NCBI GenBank assembly: GCA_026770585.1
Contig: MU646683.1
Coordinates: 265,768-277,029, forward strand
From: Baffinella frigidus
Lineage: Eukaryota > Cryptophyceae > Cryptomonadales > Baffinellaceae
Length of the DNA: 11,262 nucleotides
Direction of reading: 5' to 3'
Both the position numbers and the translations under genes were made by a program. How positions within the stretch are numbered: the stretch's first letter is position 1; the number at the start of each line of letters is the position of its first letter. The notes under the pieces were generated by a model. The model was given only the letters and a program-made list of their open reading frames with translations. It did no database searches and had not been told where the DNA came from. This document shows positions 6,045-11,262 of this stretch, in pieces.

Positions 6045-6072
6045 GCGTCCGCGTGACCGGTCACGCGGGCGC
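6045..6072. repeat. Perfect 20-bp palindrome within a 28-base dyad
   Basis: CCGCGTGACC and GGTCACGCGG abut with no loop at 6049-6068. One T/G position further out the pairing resumes (GCG with CGC), giving 28 bases with a single non-Watson-Crick pair. The surrounding 5990-6110 is otherwise unique in the window. A loopless palindrome of this type suits a dimeric DNA-binding protein; nothing identifies one. Confidence 0.85.
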
Positions 6073-6130
6073 TCAAGAGCCTGCCGGCGGGGCTGTTCCA
6101 CGGCTGGCCCGCCGAGATACCCCCCCGGGG

Positions 6131-6244
6131 GTTAGGGTTTGGGGTTTGGGGTTTGGGGTTTGGGATTTGGGGTTTGGGGTTTGGGGTCAGGTGTTTAGGC
6201 TTTAGGGTTTAGGGTTTAGGTTTGAGGGTTTAGGGTTTGGGGTT
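6131..6244 (+). repeat. Telomere-like array, TTTGGGG then TTTAGGG
   Basis: TTTGGGG units fill the left half and TTTAGGG units the right. The flanks, GCCGAGATACCCCCC on the left (6111) and CCCTGCAT...CATCCACCATC on the right (6250-6277), match 5721-5787, where the same flanks enclose only about 20 bases of GGGTTAAGGGGTTGGGG. The array therefore lies inside a duplicated unit and has grown in one copy. Confidence 0.85.
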
Positions 6245-6363
6245 CAAACCCTGCATGGTGCATTGCATCCACCATCAACCGACTTTTTCTTTTTCTACAT
6301 TACCCTCAGAGCCCTTTGAAAAGTGGCCAACTTAACTCCCTACGACCGCGTGCGTCGACCATC

Positions 6364-6511
6364 GATCTCATATGCAAACACTTATAATTTATAAAGTGAA
6401 TTTCATTCAAAATTACTACACGTTTGCTTTAATATTACCAGTAAAGATCGTTTTGTGTAGTAAATTTCATTGAACCCAGTTTATAAATCATAAGTGTTTC
6501 CACATGAGATC
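6364..6511. mobile_element. MITE-like element IR-B, 148 bp with ~58-bp terminal inverted repeats
   Basis: From GATCTCAT at 6364 and ATGAGATC ending at 6511, the arms pair inward for about 58 bases with roughly ten mismatches and one gap. Conserved blocks include AAACACTTA, ATTTATAAA and TTACTACAC. The interior is AT-rich (TTTAATATTACC). The flanks share ATC (CATC if the last arm base is counted) at 6360-6363 and 6511-6514, a possible 3-4-base target duplication. Size, AT content and lack of coding fit a miniature inverted-repeat element; the superfamily is not recognised. Confidence 0.7.
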
Positions 6512-6560
6512 ATCCATCATTAACAACCAGCAATCGCGCGCTTGGGCCCACTTATGGGGG

Positions 6561-6645
6561 AATGGTGTCTTTTTCGCCTTTGGAAATGGTGTCTTTTTCG
6601 CCTTTCAATGGTGTCTTTTTCGCCGAAATGGTGTCTTTTTCGCTC
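6561..6645 (+). repeat. AATGGTGTCTTTTTCGCC tandem repeat, four copies
   Basis: The 18-base core starts at 6561, 6585, 6607 and 6627, so spacing shrinks 24, 22, 20; the fourth copy ends CGCT and is followed by two further CTTTTTCG words. Because spacing changes by two bases each time, the copies fall in different reading frames. An open frame from ATG at 6504 to 6866 (120 residues) crosses them, but it begins inside the IR-B terminal repeat and shows no known domain. Confidence 0.9.
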
Positions 6646-6831
6646 TTTTTCGCCTTTTTCGGCCGCCAACCACGCGTGCGGAGGCACCACAGGATCAACG
6701 CTTTCCACAGATTCAATTGTGTGATGGCCGTCCCTCAAAGCAAAACACCCTGAACCATTTTGCAATATATGGAATCGATCAATTCGGGGATCACCGTGTC
6801 GGAATCATCCTCCTCGGACAGGGCAAGAACC

Positions 6832-7223
6832 CGCTTCGGACCCGAATCTTGCTTCGAAATCGCTGACCCTGCCATCCGGGAAAATCGCCGTTAAAGGTGG
6901 ACGCCTTTCCCTAATTCTGGCGTCAACCTAATTCCGGCATTCCTTATCACCCTACGGTATTGCATACGGTAGCACCTTACGGAGTGCCGGAATTTCATCC
7001 GGACGAGTATTTTCCGAAAATACGATTTTAAAAGTATTTTCCACAAAAATTACTACACAATTTGCCCGTACTTTTTAAAATGGCCACGTCCGTGTGGTAA
7101 TTTTCGTTGCAAATCGGATCAGAGTTCCCCGAAATCGTATTTTCGGGAAATACTCGCCGCGATTAAATTAAGGCGTCCACCCGTATACACTCGCTTCGGA
7201 CCCGAATCTTGCTTCGAAATCGC
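6832..7223. repeat. 32-bp identical direct repeats flanking a foldback element
   Basis: Bases 6832-6863 and 7192-7223 are identical over 32 bases (CGCTTCGGACCCGAATC, then TTGCTTCGAAATCGC) and lie exactly 360 bases apart. Similarity continues weakly to the right of each (CCGGGAAA with CTGGGAAA, then CCGTTA). The repeats bracket the foldback element at 6896-7181. They are too long for a normal transposon target duplication, so template switching or a local duplication is more likely. Confidence 0.85.
6896..7181. mobile_element. Foldback-type element, 286 bp of nested inverted repeats
   Basis: GGTGGACGCCTT at 6896-6907 is exactly inverted at 7170-7181. Inside, AATTCCGGCATTCC (6930-6943) pairs with 6981-6994; 7004-7028 pairs with 7132-7156 at 24 of 25 positions; AAAATTACTACAC (7046-7058) pairs with GTGTGGTAATTTT (7092-7104) at 12 of 13. 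Three stems are thus stacked or nested. TTACTACAC also occurs in both arms of the IR-B element, hinting at a family link. There is no coding capacity. Confidence 0.65.
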
Positions 7224-7719
7224 CTTCTGGGAAACACCGTTAGAGCGGTTTTCTCATCGGTCCACGCGAAAAGAATGAAACAGCACCAGATAGTTACGTT
7301 GGCCTCACTTTTCAAAAGGCTGGAGCGGTGCTCCTGCTTCGGAAACTGCAACCCACTTTTACCGGGGCCACTTTCCCCCAAAAGTCGCTCGCTTGGAGCC
7401 ATTTAAGAGAAAAAAACGGTATTTAAGCGGCAACACTTGAAACTGCAACCAACCCATGAAGCAGAACCCCCTTTTATTTCCGAGCGACCACCTAGTTTAG
7501 TTGACCACTTTATCAGGCAACGCCTAAAGTCATCAGAAAGTTGACTAGAAATATCTCTGGATCCGGCGGTTGGTCCTCGACAGTTCTCAACAGGCTCTTA
7601 GGGTGATAGATAAAAAAAGGAGGAGCGACCACCCACCTAGGCGCGCAGCGCTCGCCCGCTTATCCCAGCCCCCCCCCAGAAGCTCCCCCCCCGGCGCAGC
7701 CCGAAGCGGTGTGTTTTTC
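7224..7719. other. Spacer without recognised gene
   Basis: The base composition moves from balanced to very C-rich (C runs at 7669-7690). GAAACTGCAACC occurs at about 7341 and 7439, and GAGCGACCACC at about 7484 and 7623. TTGAC words lie at 7500 and 7540. Open frames of 60-80 residues on both strands here have no recognisable domain and no ATG context worth annotating. Confidence 0.5.
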
Positions 7720-8244
7720 ATGGTCGTGACCACCCGCGGGGGGGACGCGATCGTCTCCTGGGGAAGCAGTCGCGTCCCCCGCTCGTTCGCAGCGGGGGGC
7801 AGAGCGAGGTGGTCACGACCCCTGGGCACGTCCCTCCCTCCTGGTAGTAATCCGGATGCGACCCCCCCCCGTTCTGGTAGTAGCCCGGACGTGACGAGCG
7901 CCTGCCGCCCGGCCCCCCCTAGAGCTGACGCCCTTAGAGCTGGGGATGATTTCGAAGGAACGTCTGCTCTAGGCGGGGACGTCCACGCGCGCGGCGCCGC
8001 CGCGCGTGCTGTGGAACCCATCACGTCCGCTGGGGAAGCAGTCACGTCCACCTGGGACGCCGTCACGCCCGCGCGCGACGCCATCACGTCCGCTGGGGAC
8101 GGCGTGAAGGACGCGACCCCGGACGCGACTCTGGGCGGGCGGTACACCGGGGAGGCGTGCGGAGCGTTGGACAGGTTAGGAGGCTCGCGTCTCCCGTACA
8201 CTGGAGGGGAGGGTGGCGCGGGGCTCGACAGGTTGCGAGGCTGA
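7720..8244 (+). CDS. Doubtful GC-rich open frame with 7-residue repeats
   Basis: The frame runs from ATG at 7720 to TGA at 8242-8244, 174 residues; it is open further upstream without an ATG. It is Ala/Gly/Asp/Thr-rich, and residues about 101-128 contain four copies of a heptapeptide (ITSAGEA, VTSTWDA, VTPARDA, ITSAGDG) encoded by the 21-base minisatellite. The complementary strand is also open over the same interval, as expected where GC content removes stop words. No signal peptide, membrane segment or known domain is seen. Repeat copies differ at many amino-acid-changing sites, which argues against selection on a protein. Confidence 0.15.
   Translation: MVVTTRGGDAIVSWGSSRVPRSFAAGGRARWSRPLGTSLPPGSNPDATPPRSGSSPDVTSACRPAPPRADALRAGDDFEGTSALGGDVHARGAAARAVEPITSAGEAVTSTWDAVTPARDAITSAGDGVKDATPDATLGGRYTGEACGALDRLGGSRLPYTGGEGGAGLDRLRG
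7722..7820. repeat. Nested inverted repeats
   Basis: GGTCGTGACCACC at 7722-7734 is exactly inverted at 7808-7820. Within it, GGGGGACGCGA (7740-7750) is exactly inverted at 7770-7780, and CCCCCGCT (7776-7783) pairs with AGCGGGGG (7791-7798), competing for bases with the second stem. A strand could fold into a closed stem with one or two internal arms. The interior TGGGGAAGCAGTC matches the 21-base repeat at 8021. Confidence 0.75.
8021..8104 (+). repeat. 21-bp minisatellite, four units
   Basis: Units at 8021, 8042, 8063 and 8084 are each exactly 21 bases and start TCACGTCC or TCACGCCC. A fifth decayed unit follows at 8105. A related piece lies at 7751-7778. The period is a multiple of three, so any reading frame stays open and produces heptapeptide repeats on both strands. 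Confidence 0.9.
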
Positions 8245-8250
8245 CTCCGC
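8142..8250 (+). repeat. ~55-bp tandem duplication
   Basis: GTACAC-GG-GAGG and GACAGGTT-GAGGCT occur in order at 8142-8192 and at 8196-8250, offset by 54-57 bases. GTACAC followed by a G-rich tail appears again at about 8390 and 8782, so this word opens several units in the region. Confidence 0.75.
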
Positions 8251-8825
8251 CCGTCGCCCGCCAGCAGGCCTGCAAAAAGTGCGGGAGGGAGGGTGGTGTC
8301 AGAGGGTGTTGGAGGGTGTTGGGAGAGGGTGTTGGGAGAGGGTGGTGTGAGAGGGTGGTGTCAACAACATTTCGTGGTGTTGTCAGTACACAGGGAGGGG
8401 GGGGGCGCGGGGCTGGGGAAGGGGCGAGGCTGTGCTGTCCTCTCTCTCCTCTCTCTCTCTCTCACTCTCTCTCCTCTCTCTCCTCTCGCTCTCGCTCTCT
8501 CCTCCATCCCTCTCCTCCATCCCTCTCCCCCCTCTCTCTCTCTCCTCTCTCTCACCCCCTCTCACTCTTCGCCCGTCGCTTGCCAGGAGGCCTGCACAAG
8601 GGAGGGTGGTGTCAGAGGGTGTTGGAGAGTGTTGGAGGGTGTTGTGAGAGGGTGGTGTGAGAGGGTGGTGTGAGAGGGTGTTGCGAGAGGGTGTTGTGAG
8701 AGGGTGGTGTGAGAGGGTGTTGTCAGATGGTAGTGTCAACACCCCACAATCGTGATCAACAACATTTCCTGGTGGTGTCAGTACACCGAGGGCGGTGGGG
8801 GGGGCGGGGCTGGGGAAGGGGCGAT
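8248..8825 (+). repeat. 322-bp tandem duplication with minisatellite and CT tract
   Basis: CGCCCGTCGC opens both copies, at 8248 and 8570. Each continues with CCAG-AGGCCTGCA, a block of GAGGGTGTTG repeats, ATCAACAACATTTC or GTCAACAACATTTC, GTCAGTACAC, a G run and GCGGGGCTGGGGAAGGGG. Copy 1 then has a pyrimidine tract (8437-8569, nearly all C and T); copy 2 diverges at about 8825. Open frames on both strands here read through simple repeats and were not kept. Confidence 0.85.
8611..8734 (+). repeat. 13-bp/10-bp purine-rich minisatellite
   Basis: Seven consecutive 13-base units, consensus GTGAGAGGGTGGT with GTGTT variants, run from 8644 to 8734. They are preceded by one 13-base unit (8611) and two 10-base units (GGAGAGTGTT, GGAGGGTGTT). 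The block at about 8293-8365 has the same units in another order. The G-rich strand lacks C almost entirely and has spaced GGG triplets, so it could form G-quadruplexes. Confidence 0.9.
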
Positions 8826-8956
8826 GGTGCCTCCTCGAGAAGATCTGCCCGCTAGCAGACCAGCACGCGAGAGGCTGGTCTCACCACCAGGGAAGAGTTC
8901 TCGCTTTGCCTCACTCGGATTGGCCGACGATTCTTCATTCGACATGATGGGTGCGC
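8826..8956. other. Spacer, nothing recognised
   Basis: Mixed sequence between the 322-base duplication and the dyad-family copy. TGGTCTCACCA at about 8877 and CACTCGGAT at about 8914 echo the outer arm of element IR-A (TGGTCTCGCCA and CACTCGGAT at 1511-1534), with an insertion between the two words, so a broken IR-A-related fragment may be present. Confidence 0.4.
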
Positions 8957-9048
8957 GGTACAAATCAGTCAACTTTGGGGCGGGATTCCAGCAACTTTGG
9001 ATCGGAATTTCAGCCAACAATTTGGGCCCAAATAGGCTGAGACAGGGC
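8957..9048 (-). repeat. GTTGAC/GTCAAC dyad family, inverted copy
   Basis: The 29 bases from 8957 match the reverse complement of the 10101-10129 region at 28 positions. Similarity resumes at the far end, where CCCAAATAGGCTGAGACAG corresponds to the inverse of CTGTCTCAGTTTATTTGGG near 10051-10070. The second GTTGAC arm, expected 24 bases away, is decayed here. Confidence 0.7.
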
Positions 9049-9104
9049 TAGGAGTTGACAACCACGCCAGTGAAGAGCGTATCGTGTGCCCGTATCGCAC
9101 CCTC

Positions 9105-9295
9105 CCACACGAGGCTATCGATACGAGCAGAATACAAGGACATTTCTAAAAAACGGGGGGGAATGATCACGTTTCCGCTCGCTCAGCGGGCGGAAACGTG
9201 ATTAAACGTGATTATCTGCTGACTTTTGGTGTGTTTCCTGGGCAATAATCCAATACTTGACTTATGAATCTGTTCGCATAGATAGCCTCGTGTGG
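9105..9295. mobile_element. MITE-like element IR-C, 191 bp, with internal hairpin
   Basis: CCACACGAGGCTATC at 9105-9119 is exactly inverted at 9281-9295. Pairing continues inward more loosely (CGAGCAGAAT with the inverse of AATCTGTTCG). Inside, ATCACGTTTCCGC (9166-9178) pairs perfectly with GCGGAAACGTGAT (9190-9202) across an 11-base loop, and ACGTGATTA is then repeated directly. There is no coding capacity and no clear target duplication. The word CGATACGAGCAG is shared with about 1729. Confidence 0.6.
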
Positions 9296-9357
9296 TCCTT
9301 TCAACAACAGACGCCACTTTACACCAAGAGGCAGCAGAAGGCATCTCGGATTGGGGG

Positions 9358-9561
9358 AAGGTTTAGGGTCTAGAGTCTAGGGTTTAGGGTCTAGGGTTTA
9401 GGGTTTAGGGTTTGGGAGTGAGGGTTTCGGGTTTCGGGTTTGGGGTTTAGGGTTTAGGGTTTCGGGTTCAGGGTGTAGGGTTCGGGGTTTGGGGTTTGGG
9501 GTTTAGGTTTTCGGGTTTAGGGTTTAGGGTTTAGGGATCAGGGTTCAGGGTTCAGGGATCA
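9358..9561 (+). repeat. Mixed TTTAGGG/TCTAGGG/TTTCGGG/ATCAGGG array
   Basis: About 29 units keep largely 7-base spacing. TCTAGGG lies at the left, TTTCGGG and TTTGGGG in the middle, TTCAGGG and ATCAGGG at the right. The array ends directly against the 114-base repeat at 9562. Confidence 0.9.
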
Positions 9562-9675
9562 GGGCGGGGCGCGCAACCAGTGGCGCGCTGGACCCCACAG
9601 GTTCTGAGCCCCACACTGCGACCCGACTGGCAGGCTCTGTGGGTGGGGCTCATAACCTGTGGCGCGCTGGACGGC
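9562..9675 (+). repeat. 114-bp direct repeat D, copy 1
   Basis: It matches 9862-9975 without gaps at 106 of 114 positions, exactly 300 bases away. The mismatches cluster in the first 18 bases, so the left arm that forms a perfect hairpin in copy 2 is degraded here. A second pairing, 9595-9614 with 9643-9662 (19 of 20), is present in both copies. The word TGGCGCGCTGGAC ends the repeat twice. Confidence 0.9.
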
Positions 9676-9861
9676 TCAACTCATATGTCAACGTTAGGCA
9701 TAAGTCAACTGTGCGTGTATAGATAATGGAGTCGGTCAGGGCGCTGTGCCGAATGTGCTGTCGACCACACCGCCGTTGCCGAGCAAATCGTGCGTCCATA
9801 TCATGAAATGTAATATATAAACACAACTTCCGTTTCTTCCGTCCGAGGAGTTTTGGTGTTG
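9676..9861. other. Spacer between the two D repeats
   Basis: 186 bases with lower GC, containing CATATGTCAACGTT and CATAAGTCAAC and the AT-rich word TGTAATATATAAACAC. A minus-strand frame crossing this spacer into repeat D has no recognised domain and was not annotated. If D were a pair of terminal repeats, this would be the interior of a very short element (about 414 bases in total). Confidence 0.45.
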
Positions 9862-9975
9862 GGGTGGGGCTCAGAACCTGTGGCGCGCTGGACCCCACAG
9901 GTTCTGAGCCCCACCCTGTGACCCGACTGGCAGGCTCTGTGGGTGGGGCTCACAACCTGTGGCGCGCTGGACGGC
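9862..9975 (+). repeat. 114-bp direct repeat D, copy 2, with perfect 22-bp hairpin
   Basis: Bases 9862-9883 pair perfectly with 9895-9916 around an 11-base loop (CGCGCTGGACC). The left-arm sequence returns a third time at 9943-9973 in direct orientation, so the layout is arm, inverted arm, arm. The middle arm can pair with either neighbour, giving two mutually exclusive hairpins. Confidence 0.9.
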
Positions 9976-9991
9976 GGCGAAAGCCTGAGGC

Positions 9992-10805
9992 GTCATAGCT
10001 GCCGGCCGCGCCCGCGGGGCCGTGCCGGGCGCCTGGTTTGTTCGCAGCTCTGTCTCAGTTTATTTGGGCGAAGCGATTCGGTGGGCCTGGGCTCTTTCCC
10101 GCCCCAAAGTTGACGGATTTGTACCGGGAAGCCAGCGTGTCAACTTGAGAATAGTCGGTTAGCCCGAGTGAGGTAGCGCATGGCGGGGCCGTGCCAGGCG
10201 CCTGCTATCGGGAAATCTTCGATTGGACGGTAGCGGACTGGCAAGGGGTGTCGTGAATAACCCATAACAGGATAGATAATCCCTAGGACGCGTCAGCGGG
10301 GCTGTGCCGGGCGCCTGCTTGGTTCGTCGGAAAATCCTCGATTTAATTGTCAATTTAATGTGAAAACATGTTCAATTTTACATAAAGTTTTTTGTCATCA
10401 TAAGGGCGAAAATTGCTATCGTGGCCCCGACGTAGCTTTACCATAGCATAAAAAACGAAGGCCTATGGCGTCATGGCTGCCGGCCGCACCCGTGGGGCTG
10501 TTCCGGGCGCCTGCCAGGTTCATAAGGAAATCCTCGATAGGAGGGTAGCTAGCATGCGAGCCGGTGTTGGCCTACGGTTGTCAGTGTTGGACTATGGCCG
10601 CGTCCGAGGGGCTGTGTCTGGCGCCTGCCGGGTTCGTCGCTCTGCCTCAGGTTATGTGGGCGGAGCGATCGGTCAACCCGAGGGAGGCACAGCCCACACG
10701 AGGATAATCCCTAGGACCCTATGGTAGGCCATCCGTAGGGCTGCTGGACGCGCCCGCGGGGCTGTTCCGGGCGCCTGTTTGGTTCGTAAGGAAATTTTCG
10801 ATTTG
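9992..10805 (+). repeat. Six-copy cassette GGGGCTGT-CCGGGCGCCTG
   Basis: Cassettes start near 10017, 10185, 10296, 10494, 10608 and 10757, with uneven spacing of about 110-200 bases. The core is GGGGCTGTTCCGGGCGCCTG; several continue with GGTTCGTAAGGAAATCCTCGA. CTGCCGGCCGC or a similar GC word precedes most. The sequence between cassettes is unrelated and partly AT-rich (10330-10400). GATAATCCCTAGGAC occurs at 10274 and 10703. An 84-residue frame at 10473-10727 simply translates two cassettes (RGAVPGAC, RGAVSGAC) and was rejected as a gene. Confidence 0.85.
10089..10180 (+). repeat. GTTGAC/GTCAAC dyad family, copy 2
   Basis: AAGTTGAC at 10107-10114 and GTCAACTT at 10139-10146 keep the 24-base spacing of copy 1. 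Flanking similarity to 1940-2035 covers GGCTCTT-CCCGC-CC on the left and CCGAG-GAGG-AG-GC on the right. It is embedded between cassettes 1 and 2 of the 10-kb array. Confidence 0.75.
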
Positions 10806-11067
10806 GTCCCAGACCAGAATAAATAGCATTTCGCAAGGCGTACATCTACAGGATTTCTGGTACGAACCCAGGTATTCTAAACCCCTATAAGTGAGTTCAG
10901 CCTTGACATAGCTCCAAGCCCCACGCAAAATCTGAGATAGAATCTAGACTGTCGGATCACTCATCTCCAGGCTTGAGAGTAATTAACAAGATCCGGGGGG
11001 ACTCATGACCTTACGGATACTAGACGGCGGCGTCCCCGTGCCGCGCGGCGATCCCCGCGGGGAACTC
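10806..11067. other. Spacer without recognised gene
   Basis: Balanced base composition, no telomeric heptamers. A minus-strand frame (10719-10928) gives 69 residues that look fairly protein-like (WSYVKAELTYRGLEYLGSY) but it lacks an ATG start and runs into cassette 6; no family is recognised. CTAGACGGCG at about 11022 echoes the palindrome at 2896. TCCCCGCGGGGA at about 11052 is a 12-base palindrome. Confidence 0.5.
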
Positions 11068-11124
11068 CGGAGGCGGGCCCCTCCGCTCCGAGGCGGGCCC
11101 GAGCTTTCGCCCCGAGGCGGGCCC
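11068..11124 (+). repeat. CCGAGGCGGGCCC short repeat, three copies
   Basis: AGGCGGGCCC occurs at 11071, 11091 and 11115, preceded by CCGG or CCG. Spacing is 20 and 24 bases. The following 11125-11221 is G-rich with CGAGGCGGAGAGGCGCG words, and it ends with the GTCGCCTGCTTCCGGG junction motif next to the terminal array. Confidence 0.8.
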
Positions 11125-11221
11125 GCCCGAGAGGAGACGTTGGAGCCATTGAGGGAGCGCGGGGACGACAGGCGCGAGGCGGAGAGGCGCGTGGGGGGGG
11201 GGCGCGTCGCCTGCTTCCGGG

Positions 11222-11262
11222 TGTGGGGTTTGGGGTTTGGGGTTTGGGGTTTGGGGTTTGGG
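11222..11262 (+). repeat. TTTGGGG array running off the window edge
   Basis: After TGTGGGG there are four complete TTTGGGG units and a partial fifth, all identical, cut by the window end. The junction sequence before it, CGCCTGCTTCC then GGGTGTGGGG, uses the same GCCTGCTTCC word found at the R4 modules. The array may continue towards the chromosome end. Confidence 0.95.

Larger units (their letters stand above)
6310..7321. repeat. 1-kb island with imperfect inverted ends
   Basis: The sequence from 6310 (AGCCCTTTGAAAAGTGGCC, then AACTTAACT) is the approximate inverse of 7288-7321, about 28 of 33 positions with small gaps. The enclosed kilobase is richer in A and T than its surroundings and lacks telomeric heptamers. 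It contains the elements at 6364-6511 and 6896-7181. It may be one composite insertion or a nest of several; no transposase-like frame is visible inside. Confidence 0.45.

Noticed and set aside
6228-6260. GGTTCAAACC, resembling the B box or T-arm of a tRNA gene
   Set aside because: The flanks cannot form a T stem or a cloverleaf; the word comes from the end of a telomeric array joined to CAAACCC.
6504-6866. 120-residue frame starting with ATG
   Set aside because: It starts inside the terminal repeat of IR-B, crosses a repeat whose copies shift frame, and ends in the 32-base direct repeat; no domain is seen.
8157-8742. Overlapping frames on both strands in the 322-bp duplication
   Set aside because: They consist of translated CT tracts and 13-base minisatellite units, with several strands and frames open at once.
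9562-9975. LTR or TRIM retroelement
   Set aside because: The repeats have no TG/CA ends, and no primer-binding site or polypurine tract was recognised; kept only as direct repeats.
10473-10727. 84-residue frame with RGAVPGAC and RGAVSGAC motifs
   Set aside because: The repeated motif is the non-coding cassette read in one frame; the other four cassette copies are not in any shared open frame.
10719-10928. 69-residue minus-strand frame with protein-like composition
   Set aside because: It has no ATG start, is short, and its end overlaps cassette 6; left as a comment on the spacer.

Overview
No protein-coding gene, tRNA or rRNA can be supported with confidence in this window. It reads as subtelomeric DNA of a nuclear eukaryotic chromosome. 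Blocks of the heptamer TTTAGGG and its one- or two-base variants (TGTAGGG, TTCAGGG, TTGAGGG, TTTGGGG, TTCCGGG, TCTAGGG, TTTATTG) recur from about 738 to the right edge. TTTAGGG is the telomere repeat of land plants and many algae, and also occurs in several alveolate and cryptophyte lineages. With the GC-rich spacers this suggests an alga or other protist, but no gene fixes the taxon. The G-rich strand is mostly the + strand, so the chromosome end, if this is one arm, should lie to the right, where a TTTGGGG array runs off the window. The 65-G run at the left edge may be an assembly artefact.

Layout. 1-740: poly-G and diverged copies of a GC-rich module. 738-1265: telomere-like arrays, a GC-rich spacer and two adjacent hairpins with the same loop. 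1266-2450: a 189-bp inverted-repeat element, a GTTGAC/GTCAAC dyad family and a duplicated module. 2448-4360: the densest zone of variant telomeric arrays, with palindromes and a 20-bp array resembling heat-shock elements. 4265-4730: a weak minus-strand Pro/Ala-rich open stretch, the best candidate for an exon or gene relic. 4709-6300: inverted repeats, CCCTAAA-orientation fragments, CT microsatellite, a 26-bp minisatellite, a duplicated C-rich unit and a perfect 20-bp palindrome. 6310-7322: an island richer in A and T, containing a 148-bp MITE-like element and a 286-bp nested foldback element. 7720-8825: GC-rich minisatellites (21-bp and 13-bp units) inside a 322-bp tandem duplication. 8957-9561: a dyad-family copy, a third short inverted-repeat element and another telomeric array. 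9562-9975: 114-bp direct repeats exactly 300 bp apart, the second carrying a perfect 22-bp-stem hairpin. 9990-10805: six copies of a roughly 50-bp cassette. 11068-11262: a GC-rich repeat and the terminal array.

Nothing acts as an operon or pathway. The recurrent theme is modular duplication: small GC-rich modules, often starting with a GCCTGCT-like core, alternate with heptamer arrays that have been homogenised separately. Several short non-coding inverted-repeat elements of about 150-290 bp are interspersed.
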